Of a stretch of 5,832 nucleotides of DNA, positions 1 through 5,832 are shown in pieces. The position numbers and the translations under genes are program-made. The stretch covers positions 1 to 5,832 of the forward strand of contig CANRME010000076.1 of assembly GCA_947631655.1 (NCBI GenBank), written 5' to 3'. Origin of the DNA: an uncultured Bacilli bacterium (GTDB taxonomy: Bacteria; Bacillota_I; Bacilli_A; RF39; UBA660). The notes under the pieces were generated by a model, which ran no database searches, was not told where the DNA came from, and was given only the letters and a program-made list of their open reading frames with translations. Within the stretch, counting starts at the first letter, position 1, and every line of letters begins with the position of its first letter.

Positions 1-255
1 ATTACCTTTAATACTTTATATGGGGAATTTAAATGGCAAATATTTGCAATCTACCCTAATCCTAGTAACGGAGATTACTTAATAACAGAGTTTGATAATG
101 ACGAAGAGTTTAAAAACTTCCTTACGATGATTAAAGAACGGAGTATAAATGACTTTAATGTCGAATTAAGTTTAGATGATAAAATTCTTACTCTATCTAC
201 TTGTTTAGATAATTCTAGAAGACTAGTTGTTCACGCCGTACTTCTTGACAACTAG
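1..255 (+). CDS. srtB: Class B-like sortase, C-terminal fragment (5' end outside window)
   Basis: The frame is open from base 1 to a TAG at 253-255, giving 84 residues of a protein that starts upstream of the window. Sortases are membrane-bound extracellular cysteine transpeptidases that cleave a sorting signal and attach surface proteins to peptidoglycan or to pilin subunits. Visible residues 62-68 read ILTLSTC, the sortase active-site strand, with Cys68 as nucleophile. Arg74, in RRLVVHAVLL, fits the catalytic Arg. Upstream, NTLYGEFKWQIFAIYP (4-19) and a helix ending in KERSINDF (45-52) match the class B layout, in which an extra helix precedes the TLSTC strand. The catalytic His and the N-terminal membrane anchor would lie in the missing part. 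The gene ends in its own terminator, so it is not obviously cotranscribed with the next gene. The sortase call is firm; class B is likely, and the natural substrate is unknown. Confidence 0.85.
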   Translation: MTFNTLYGEFKWQIFAIYPNPSNGDYLITEFDNDEEFKNFLTMIKERSINDFNVELSLDDKILTLSTCLDNSRRLVVHAVLLDN

Positions 256-261
256 TTTTTT
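222..261 (+). terminator. Intrinsic terminator overlapping the sortase stop codon
   Basis: A perfect 9-bp inverted repeat, ACTAGTTGT (222-230) with ACAACTAGT (248-256), encloses a 17-base loop. It runs into six T residues at 256-261. The left arm and loop are coding sequence and the right arm contains the TAG stop, so the hairpin lies almost entirely within the gene. The stem is only moderately GC-rich and the loop is long, so termination may be incomplete. Confidence 0.7.
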
Positions 262-270
262 ACTTGGGCT

Positions 271-298
271 TTTAAATTTTACCCTTTTATGATATGAT
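271..298 (+). promoter_or_regulatory. Putative extended -10 sigma-A promoter for the large operon
   Basis: TATGAT at 293-298 is preceded by TG at 290-291 with one base between, the extended -10 pattern TGnTATGAT. The -35 side is weak: TTTAAA at 271-276 with a 16-base spacer. A second TATGAT at 288-293 pairs with TTGGGC (264-269) at 18 bases and is an alternative. Transcription would begin near 305, giving a leader of about 20 bases, just long enough for the ribosome binding site. No operator-like repeat is seen. Confidence 0.5.
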
Positions 299-313
299 AT
301 TAATAAATAATAG

Positions 314-323
314 AAAGGTGGGG
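314..323 (+). promoter_or_regulatory. Ribosome binding site deciding between two adjacent ATG starts
   Basis: The purine-rich AAAGGTGGGG precedes two consecutive ATG codons, at 326 and 329. Its AAGGTG core (315-320) ends 5 bases before the first ATG and 8 bases before the second. The second ATG therefore has the more usual spacing, although the first cannot be excluded. Confidence 0.65.
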
Positions 324-325
324 AA

Positions 326-3300
326 ATGATGGTCGAAAAGTTTAATAAAGTTTTAAATAAAATAATCTTTTTAAGAAAAGAAAATAAAAGTATTCCTAAT
401 GAACTTTTAACAGAATTTAATGATTTATGTTTAGAATTAAATGATGTAAAAAATAAAGGAACTACGCTAAAAGAAATTTATAAATTTAAAAATAATGACA
501 ATAAAATGTTTTTCACCTACTATTACTTAAATATTTTAAAATTACTAGATTTAAATTTTCAAAATATTAATACTCTATTACAAGAAATTCCTGATGACTT
601 AATTCAAGATTATTTATTTAGTATTTTAAAAAGTGATGAAAAACGCGAATATTTAATTCAAAATAAACATTTAAATATCAATTTAATTGAAAAAGAAATA
701 AAAGCTTATGATAAAAAATTTATTAGATTTTTATTAAGTAATTATGAATGTTTAAAAAAATTAGAAGATGATTCTTTGGAAATACCACTTAATATTTTTA
801 ATAAATATATCGATATTACAAAACTATCCCTACCCTTACTAGCTAAAATTAAAAAAGATAATTTAGCAAGTTTTATAAATTATAAATATAGTAAAACGGA
901 AAATTTAAATGTCTTACTAACCAAAAATAAAAATTTATTAGAATACATTCCTGCTCAAAGTTTAATACTCAAAAATACTTCTAAGAAAGATATTAAAGAA
1001 CTATTAAAAAATAATATAAATATTTTACCAAAATTAGATGCGGTGGTTATATTAAATTATTTAGAATTTTATGATTTAGCAGAAATTATTTTTTATCCTA
1101 ATATTAATGCTGATACTATTTCTTTTATTAATGAATTAAAAATTATTTTGGGTAATAAAGATGAATCATATAATATAATGTATTTTATTAATGATAGTAA
1201 AGATCATAGTTTAATAATTTATCCTTTTTATGAAAAAAATTATGAAAATTTTAAAGATATAATTAAAGATTATACTTATTTACAAAAATTTTCTTATGAA
1301 ATAATTGAAATGGTAATTAATAGTTACTACTCTTCCTATGAAAAAGTAGATTTATTACGGAATAAAGAGATTATTTTAGATTTACCTGCTACTACTTTAA
1401 CCAATATTTTAAATACTTTAAATTTAAGAACGGTTTTAAATTTAATTCAAAATAAAGATTTACTTAAAAAAGTAGATAATCTAAATTGCTCTGTGGAAAA
1501 GTTAGATAAATCTTTAATACCTGTATTACTAGATGAACCGACGATCGTAGAGAAAAGTAGCGAAGAACTTGTATTTACAAGTTTATCTATGCTAAGTGAT
1601 ACCTTGATTAGAAAGTATTTAAGTTATCCTTATATTAAAGAAAAATTATCATTAAATAGTTTTTTATCACTTGCTAGCAACGCTAAAATAAAAGTAAATG
1701 ATTTAGTATATAAATATGAAATAAATACTTACGAAGAAAATATTTCTTTATGGGTTAAAGATTATATTAATAAAATATTTAAAAATAATCCTAGTTTTAG
1801 TTTTATTAATTCGGCTTTAGAGTTACAATTAATTTTTAATTTAGATAATGAAACTTTAAAAAAGATTAATATAAGTGAATTTAGGTATTTATATGAAATG
1901 ATTACTACTAAGGGAAATTTAAAAAATGGTAATGTTGAGGTTACATATGCCCATATCAAAGCGTTACTTACTTGTTATTTAATGTTAGGTTTTGAAAAAA
2001 GTACAAGACTTATCAATACGGGTTCAACTTTAATTCTTTGGGAAGATATTGAAAACCTTAAAAAAATATGTAAGAAAAGAAAAATACTTGATTATAAAAT
2101 TGATAATGAATTAATATTTGCTAATTTAACTAATAAAATGGCAGCGAATTTACAAGATATGAGTGTGATGTTTCAAAGTGATGAATCAAAAGTAGATTTT
2201 GATACATTAATTTATAATTACCCCTATGTAAAAAATATAGTTAAGTTAATGAATGATGAGGGGTATTCTAGTATTAAACATAGTTTAAATACTTTAGAAA
2301 GATATATCAGCTACTATAATATCAATTCTTTAACCGCTAATACAATTTTACAAAACTATTGTGACGGATTTATCGCTTATTTAATCGATAAAGAAAGTAA
2401 AAAAGTTGATAAATTATTCTTAAGTAAGTTAGATAAAACACTTTTAATTAGTAATGATACTTATAAGAGTTATTTAGTAAAAAGTAAAAATGAATTTTTA
2501 AATACTTATCGTTTTAAATTATTTACTTATCTTTTAAGTAAGAAACTAACTGATAAAGATACGCGTTTATTTAAAAAGAAAGATATTGCTGGAATTATAA
2601 GATCTTATCAAAAAAATGTTTTAAATGATGTCCCAGAAATGATTAATTTAAATCATATTATTAATATTTTTAATGCTTATTGTAAAAATGAATTAGATAT
2701 TATATCTTATCTAAAAAATATGGGTTTATATACCCCTTTAGGATACTTTGAATATCATGAAATGTTAGAGGAAGAAAATATTATCAAAAAAATTAATAGC
2801 TTTATTATTAAGAATTTTGATAAAACTGATATAAGAATGCAAGTTATGAATGACATTTTATATCATAATCTTAGTTATAAATATCCAAATAATTTACTTA
2901 AAAAAATTAGAGAATATCAAAATATTTTAGAAAACTTTTTAGGTAGTGTTTATATTGATAAAAGTAAAATGATGCTTAATTATGAAAAAGGGGTTATTTT
3001 AGGAGAAGAAAAAGACATTTTAGAATATGATAAAGTAGTTAATTATATTAATGAGTTAATTACTAAGACTAAGAAATTTATTAAAAATATTTTTGATGAA
3101 GAAGAAATTTTAAAAAGATATAAAACAGATTATTTAAATTATCAAAAACAAGTTAAACAAAATTACGAATTAAATAAAAAGAACTTTACAATTCTTCAAA
3201 CTAGTTTTGATTTAGATAATATTTTAAATATTTTTAAGAATGTCGAATTAAATGATTATACTTTAGATAAGAAAGATATGGACTTCTTATTTACCAGAAA

Positions 3301-4345
3301 AAATATTTATTTAGCAGGACTTGGTTTAAGTGAAATATTTAATGTTTCTTTTGGAAGTATTTTAAATAACTTAAAAGCGTTAAAAGCGATTTATGAAGAA
3401 AGTAAAATAGATTATCAAACAATGGATTTAGAAAATGCTGCTACTCTAAGTTTATATTTAGACACAGAAGAAGAAGTTGATATTTTAAATCCAAAATTCC
3501 ATAAAGAAGCTTATACGCAAGCACATATGATTAGTAGTTCAATACCTTATATTAGTAAAGTTCATAATAATATTGCTTATAAAGTATTAGATAAACAAAG
3601 TCTTGATTTAAAGAAATTTAATAAAGATATTGTTTTAAATAATGATACTTGTATTATTAGAATAACTGATTGTGTAACTAATGAAGCACTAGCATATGTT
3701 TATGGTTTTAGAATTGGTAATAGTTTAGTTATTGATTGCACACATATCGAAGATGAAGAAATTTTAAAAACAATTGATGTATGTGGAGAAAGTATTCTAG
3801 AAAAAACAAGATTTGTAAATGGAACCGAAGCAATTGATTTCTTAATTTTACGAGGAAAAGATATTCCAGGAGGAATAAGAATTAAAGAAAATGATACGCC
3901 TTTATATTATGAATTTATGAATAAGTATCAAGCTTATAAATTTAGTATTAATGATTTATATGTAACCAAAAGTTATAAAGAAATAAAACCACAAAACTTC
4001 TTAGATTATACACCGATTGAAGGATATTTACGTAGAAGAGGAAAAGTAATTGCGTTAAGTGGTGTAACAGCAATAAGTGAGCTTGCAAAACCTAAACAAA
4101 TATTAAAATTATATGCTCTAGAAAATGGATTATCTTATACAGAGTTAGAAAACACTTTAAAAGCTTATAAGCAAATGTATGTAGGAGACGATTGGTTAAT
4201 CATTATTACGCAAAATAATCAACTTTACTATTACATGGTTGGAGAAGATGACCGTAAAGAAACAGAAATTAATAATTATTTAATTAAAATAGGAAGAGAT
4301 GATATAAATGTACGGGATAATCATAGATTATATCGCTTACGGTGA
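326..4345 (+). CDS. Large (1339-aa) helical-rich protein of unknown function
   Basis: I do not recognise this family. The start is ATG 326 or the adjacent ATG 329, both served by the same ribosome binding site; the stop is TGA 4343-4345. There is no signal peptide and no convincing membrane segment, so it is probably cytoplasmic. Residues ~1-870 are rich in Leu, Ile, Asn and Lys. They suggest tandem helical hairpins, with loosely recurring units in which a Leu/Ile-Pro turn is followed by two amphipathic helices (examples near residues 165-175, 205-235 and 350-385). Residues ~900-965 are charged and look coiled-coil. From ~1105 the character changes to beta strands: a segment beginning CIIRITD (Cys1109), followed by AYVYGFRIGNSLVID, and then ILRGKDIPGG (1174-1183). 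Another small alpha/beta segment closes the protein (~1245-1339). No nuclease, ATPase, helicase or protease motif is evident. The gene is AT-rich throughout, with no internal break, and heads an operon with the overlapping 66-residue gene. A scaffold or nucleic-acid-associated role is possible but not demonstrated. Confidence 0.9.
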   Translation: MMVEKFNKVLNKIIFLRKENKSIPNELLTEFNDLCLELNDVKNKGTTLKEIYKFKNNDNKMFFTYYYLNILKLLDLNFQNINTLLQEIPDDLIQDYLFSILKSDEKREYLIQNKHLNINLIEKEIKAYDKKFIRFLLSNYECLKKLEDDSLEIPLNIFNKYIDITKLSLPLLAKIKKDNLASFINYKYSKTENLNVLLTKNKNLLEYIPAQSLILKNTSKKDIKELLKNNINILPKLDAVVILNYLEFYDLAEIIFYPNINADTISFINELKIILGNKDESYNIMYFINDSKDHSLIIYPFYEKNYENFKDIIKDYTYLQKFSYEIIEMVINSYYSSYEKVDLLRNKEIILDLPATTLTNILNTLNLRTVLNLIQNKDLLKKVDNLNCSVEKLDKSLIPVLLDEPTIVEKSSEELVFTSLSMLSDTLIRKYLSYPYIKEKLSLNSFLSLASNAKIKVNDLVYKYEINTYEENISLWVKDYINKIFKNNPSFSFINSALELQLIFNLDNETLKKINISEFRYLYEMITTKGNLKNGNVEVTYAHIKALLTCYLMLGFEKSTRLINTGSTLILWEDIENLKKICKKRKILDYKIDNELIFANLTNKMAANLQDMSVMFQSDESKVDFDTLIYNYPYVKNIVKLMNDEGYSSIKHSLNTLERYISYYNINSLTANTILQNYCDGFIAYLIDKESKKVDKLFLSKLDKTLLISNDTYKSYLVKSKNEFLNTYRFKLFTYLLSKKLTDKDTRLFKKKDIAGIIRSYQKNVLNDVPEMINLNHIINIFNAYCKNELDIISYLKNMGLYTPLGYFEYHEMLEEENIIKKINSFIIKNFDKTDIRMQVMNDILYHNLSYKYPNNLLKKIREYQNILENFLGSVYIDKSKMMLNYEKGVILGEEKDILEYDKVVNYINELITKTKKFIKNIFDEEEILKRYKTDYLNYQKQVKQNYELNKKNFTILQTSFDLDNILNIFKNVELNDYTLDKKDMDFLFTRKNIYLAGLGLSEIFNVSFGSILNNLKALKAIYEESKIDYQTMDLENAATLSLYLDTEEEVDILNPKFHKEAYTQAHMISSSIPYISKVHNNIAYKVLDKQSLDLKKFNKDIVLNNDTCIIRITDCVTNEALAYVYGFRIGNSLVIDCTHIEDEEILKTIDVCGESILEKTRFVNGTEAIDFLILRGKDIPGGIRIKENDTPLYYEFMNKYQAYKFSINDLYVTKSYKEIKPQNFLDYTPIEGYLRRRGKVIALSGVTAISELAKPKQILKLYALENGLSYTELENTLKAYKQMYVGDDWLIIITQNNQLYYYMVGEDDRKETEINNYLIKIGRDDINVRDNHRLYRLR
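4291..4296 (+). promoter_or_regulatory. Ribosome binding site of the overlapping small gene
   Basis: AGGAAG lies inside the 3' end of the large gene, 11 bases before the ATG at 4308. A closer in-frame ATG at 4299 is followed after one codon by TAA, which rules it out and leaves 4308 as the start. The spacing is slightly long, consistent with translation helped by ribosomes finishing the upstream gene. Confidence 0.55.
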
Positions 4346-4508
4346 TTATTATAAAATTAAAGCCCAAGATGGCATTTATCTAGCTTTTCAAAAAAAATGT
4401 AATTCTTATTTTAATATTGGTGATACAGTGGAATTTAAAAAAGAAATGTTAAGAATTAATAATAAAATATTAAAAACTGCAGTTAATTTACAAAAATATA
4501 CCAAATGA
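4308..4508 (+). CDS. Small 66-aa protein, possible cold-shock/OB-like beta-barrel
   Basis: The start codon lies 38 bases inside the end of the large gene, in another frame, and is preceded by AGGAAG. This arrangement suggests translational coupling and a function linked to the large protein. The sequence alternates short hydrophobic strands with turns: YGIIIDYI (2-9), DYYKIKAQDGIYLAF (13-27), IGDTVEFKKE (37-46) and ILKTAVNLQKY (54-64). The order of these elements (Gly near the start, a DG turn, then GDTVEF, then AVN near the end) is reminiscent of bacterial cold-shock domains. The canonical RNA-binding motifs are absent, although aromatic residues (Tyr14, Tyr15, Tyr24, Phe27) occupy comparable strands. 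It has no signal peptide or membrane segment. That it is a real gene is well supported by position, ribosome binding site and the terminator at its stop. The fold assignment is inference from pattern, and the function is unknown. Confidence 0.75.
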   Translation: MYGIIIDYIAYGDYYKIKAQDGIYLAFQKKCNSYFNIGDTVEFKKEMLRINNKILKTAVNLQKYTK

Positions 4509-4531
4509 AAAGACCATTGCTAGGTCTTTTT
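4508..4531 (+). terminator. Intrinsic terminator closing the two-gene operon, possibly bidirectional
   Basis: AAAAGACC (4508-4515) pairs perfectly with GGTCTTTT (4523-4530) across a 7-base loop, and the T run extends to 4531. The first base of the stem is the last base of the small gene's stop codon. On the minus strand the same hairpin also ends in TTTT, so it may also stop transcripts of the convergent lectin-like gene, whose stop is about 60 bases away. No other good terminator is seen between the two genes. Confidence 0.8.
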
Positions 4532-4588
4532 AAGTTATAGATTTTTTCTTGCTAATCCCATTATATTTTAATTGATATCATTTAATAA

Positions 4589-5832
4589 TTAAGCAGCAGA
4601 TAATACAGAGCGGAAAGAATAAGCCGAACCCGTGCCAATATCAGGTCGATAGAAAGTGAAGATACCAGCACGATATTCGTTTCCGTAACGTCCTCCACGG
4701 AGAAACCACGGGAACCCTCCAGTAGCAGTATCAGGAAAAATTGCGTGGTCTCTATTCCATCCACCACCGTCCACTTCTCCAAATTTTAATAATGTTTCTC
4801 TAGTTGCATCACCTAAATGTCCTCTTTCATGGGTTGCACGGTCACTATTAAATGTATATATATCATAATATTTAGATTCAGGAAGAGATGACGTTTGAAA
4901 TCCACTATATTTTATATATAAGCCTCCACCTGTTTCATTAACTGACGCTCCCATTACATATTCCCATGCACCACCGTTCATATCATACACTCCATACATA
5001 TTTCCTGTAGTACTTGCATTTACACCCCCATTATTCCATCGTTTATCTACATCACATTTCGCTACTGAACCATCATCTTCATTCCATATTACTTTAGCGT
5101 TTACAGATGCACCAACACATCCAGTATGTGTTCCTCCATATGTATATGTTACCTCACCATAGCCCGCTCCTTGAGATGTATTGTTATTCCATACTTCACA
5201 AGCATCTTTATCCATGCCTGTTATATTACAAGTATTCTTATCTTTATATATGCCATATATACTTTGGGTTAAATATGCAACTGCTCCCCATTCGATATTC
5301 TTCATAACTCGTGTATCTACTTCATCAGCTTTTAAATTATATTTATTTCCTTCTGCACTTAATGCTTGTTCAGCTAAAAAGGCCGTTGATATACTTTTAC
5401 TTACCATACTGGTCTTCCCTGGTAATATTGTTATTTCACCTATTTTATTGATATTTCTTCCAGTTTCATCTTCTTTATCACTTGGTTCAAATTTTCCGAC
5501 CCAAAATCCTTTTAATTCTGTCTCTCCAAAGGTAAATGCTGGATGGGTATACCAATTTCCATTCTCCGCATTTTTACAATCTTCTTTTATTGTTCCATCA
5601 AACATATCGATATATTTACAACTTACATTCCCTGTTGTTTCTGTTCCTTTTTCAAATTCGATTTCGATTATTTGTTTTGGTGTTCCGTTTAATCCTACAT
5701 TAAATAATTTATATCGGTATCTTGGTATCCATACGTACATTTGAAGTATATCAGATTCTTGAACTTGAGTATCTACTTTTAATTTATCTCCTTCATAAAA
5801 TTTGTTTCTTGTTGCTTCATCTGCATAATTTA
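4589..5832 (-). CDS. FGE/C-type-lectin-like surface protein, likely DGR target (5' end outside window)
   Basis: The minus-strand frame is open from the window edge to TAA at 4589-4591, giving 413 visible residues. The ATG at 5738-5740 is probably internal: 30 further codons (NYADEATRNKFYEGDKL...) are open upstream of it and no ribosome binding site precedes it. In visible numbering, VWIPRYRYKLFNVG (33-46) starts an extracellular-looking region. THPAFTF (95-101) and FWVGKFE (109-115) follow, then EWGAVAYLTQS (180-190) and the FGE-like signature YGVYDMNGGAWEYVMG (279-294). The end carries PWFLRGG (374-380) and SFRSVL (405-410). This order matches the formylglycine-generating-enzyme subtype of the C-type lectin fold. 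The FGE catalytic cysteines are not seen, so a ligand-binding role is more likely than an enzymatic one. Six cysteines in three pairs (71/85, 201/211, 238/259) fit disulfides in an exported protein. There is no C-terminal LPXTG signal, so any surface anchor must be N-terminal and out of view. Such domains are known as variable proteins of DGRs. Automated annotation might call it SUMF1-like. Confidence 0.88.
   Translation of the reverse strand, partial: NYADEATRNKFYEGDKLKVDTQVQESDILQMYVWIPRYRYKLFNVGLNGTPKQIIEIEFEKGTETTGNVSCKYIDMFDGTIKEDCKNAENGNWYTHPAFTFGETELKGFWVGKFEPSDKEDETGRNINKIGEITILPGKTSMVSKSISTAFLAEQALSAEGNKYNLKADEVDTRVMKNIEWGAVAYLTQSIYGIYKDKNTCNITGMDKDACEVWNNNTSQGAGYGEVTYTYGGTHTGCVGASVNAKVIWNEDDGSVAKCDVDKRWNNGGVNASTTGNMYGVYDMNGGAWEYVMGASVNETGGGLYIKYSGFQTSSLPESKYYDIYTFNSDRATHERGHLGDATRETLLKFGEVDGGGWNRDHAIFPDTATGGFPWFLRGGRYGNEYRAGIFTFYRPDIGTGSAYSFRSVLSAA
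4592..4780 (-). other. Candidate DGR variable region (3' end of lectin-like gene)
   Basis: The last ~63 codons differ from the rest of the gene: G+C counted by eye is about 49% across 4591-4780, against about 33% across 4781-4970. The encoded segment runs from GGGWNRDHAIF through PWFLRGG to SFRSVLSAA. This is where DGR variable regions sit in C-type-lectin targets, at the extreme C-terminus with a fixed RGG and a fixed FR flanking variable surface positions. Of the 25 codons between RGG and the Phe of FRSV, 20 end in C or T, as expected if many derive from AAC/AAT template codons by adenine-directed mutation. Likely variable residues, by analogy, are Arg381, Tyr382, Tyr386, Arg387, Tyr394-Ile398 and Tyr404. 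No template repeat is visible in the window, so this is inference, and the 5' boundary is approximate. Confidence 0.6.

Noticed and set aside
245..250. Perfect TTGACA as a -35 box
   Set aside because: It lies in sortase coding sequence and the terminator loop and stem. No -10-like hexamer occurs at 16-18 bases; TTAAAT at 272-277 is 21 bases away.
1762..1959. Minus-strand 65-codon frame inside the large gene
   Set aside because: It is antisense to a continuous 1339-codon gene, has no ribosome binding site and shows no recognisable domain.
4568..4592. Inverted repeat TTAATT/AATTAA around the lectin-like gene's stop, as a DGR-type cruciform
   Set aside because: The stem is only 6 bp, entirely A/T, with a 13-base loop. 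Such repeats occur by chance in DNA this AT-rich and it lacks the GC-rich stem of described DGR hairpins.
5738..5740. ATG as the true start of the minus-strand lectin-like gene
   Set aside because: The same frame stays open for 30 more codons to the window edge, no Shine-Dalgarno sequence precedes this ATG, and the protein would begin in the middle of a folded-looking segment without a secretion signal.
5181..5744. Plus-strand open frame of 187 codons opposite the lectin-like gene
   Set aside because: It is antisense to a frame with clear family motifs, has no ribosome binding site, and its translation has no recognisable domain. It is a shadow of the minus-strand gene.
4592..5832. Active formylglycine-generating or related nonheme/copper enzyme
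   Set aside because: The fold signature is present, but the catalytic cysteines of FGE are not seen in the C-terminal module and the end of the domain shows a variable-region layout. A binding role is more likely.

Overview
The window is AT-rich (the large gene is roughly a quarter G+C by eye). It uses the standard bacterial code: TGG encodes Trp and TGA is a stop. Promoter, Shine-Dalgarno and terminator signals are Gram-positive in style. A class B-type sortase and the type of surface protein seen at the right end suggest a low-GC Firmicute/Bacilli relative, possibly an uncultured gut lineage. That placement is inference from composition and gene families.

Left edge (1-261): the last 84 codons of a class B-like sortase with its Leu-Ser-Thr-Cys active site. 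An intrinsic terminator begins inside the coding sequence and contains the stop codon. Next (262-325) is a short gap with an extended -10 promoter and a strong ribosome binding site.

Centre (326-4508): a two-gene operon. The first gene encodes a 1339-residue, apparently cytoplasmic, mostly helical protein of unrecognised family. It overlaps by 38 bases a 66-residue protein whose pattern resembles a small beta-barrel of the cold-shock/OB type. A compact intrinsic terminator starts at the second gene's stop codon.

Right (4589-5832, minus strand, convergent): the C-terminal 413 residues of a large secreted-type protein whose 5' end lies beyond the window. It has a formylglycine-generating-enzyme/C-type-lectin-like C-terminal domain. 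The last ~190 bases have sharply raised G+C (about 49% against 33% in the adjacent 190 bases) and match the layout of the variable region of a diversity-generating retroelement (DGR) target. No reverse transcriptase, template repeat or accessory Avd gene is visible here. If the region is diversified, the machinery lies to the right of the window or elsewhere in the genome.

The sortase and the lectin-like protein both point to the cell surface, but nothing shows that they act together: the lectin-like protein has no C-terminal sorting signal. The central operon appears to be an independent transcription unit, with terminators on both sides.
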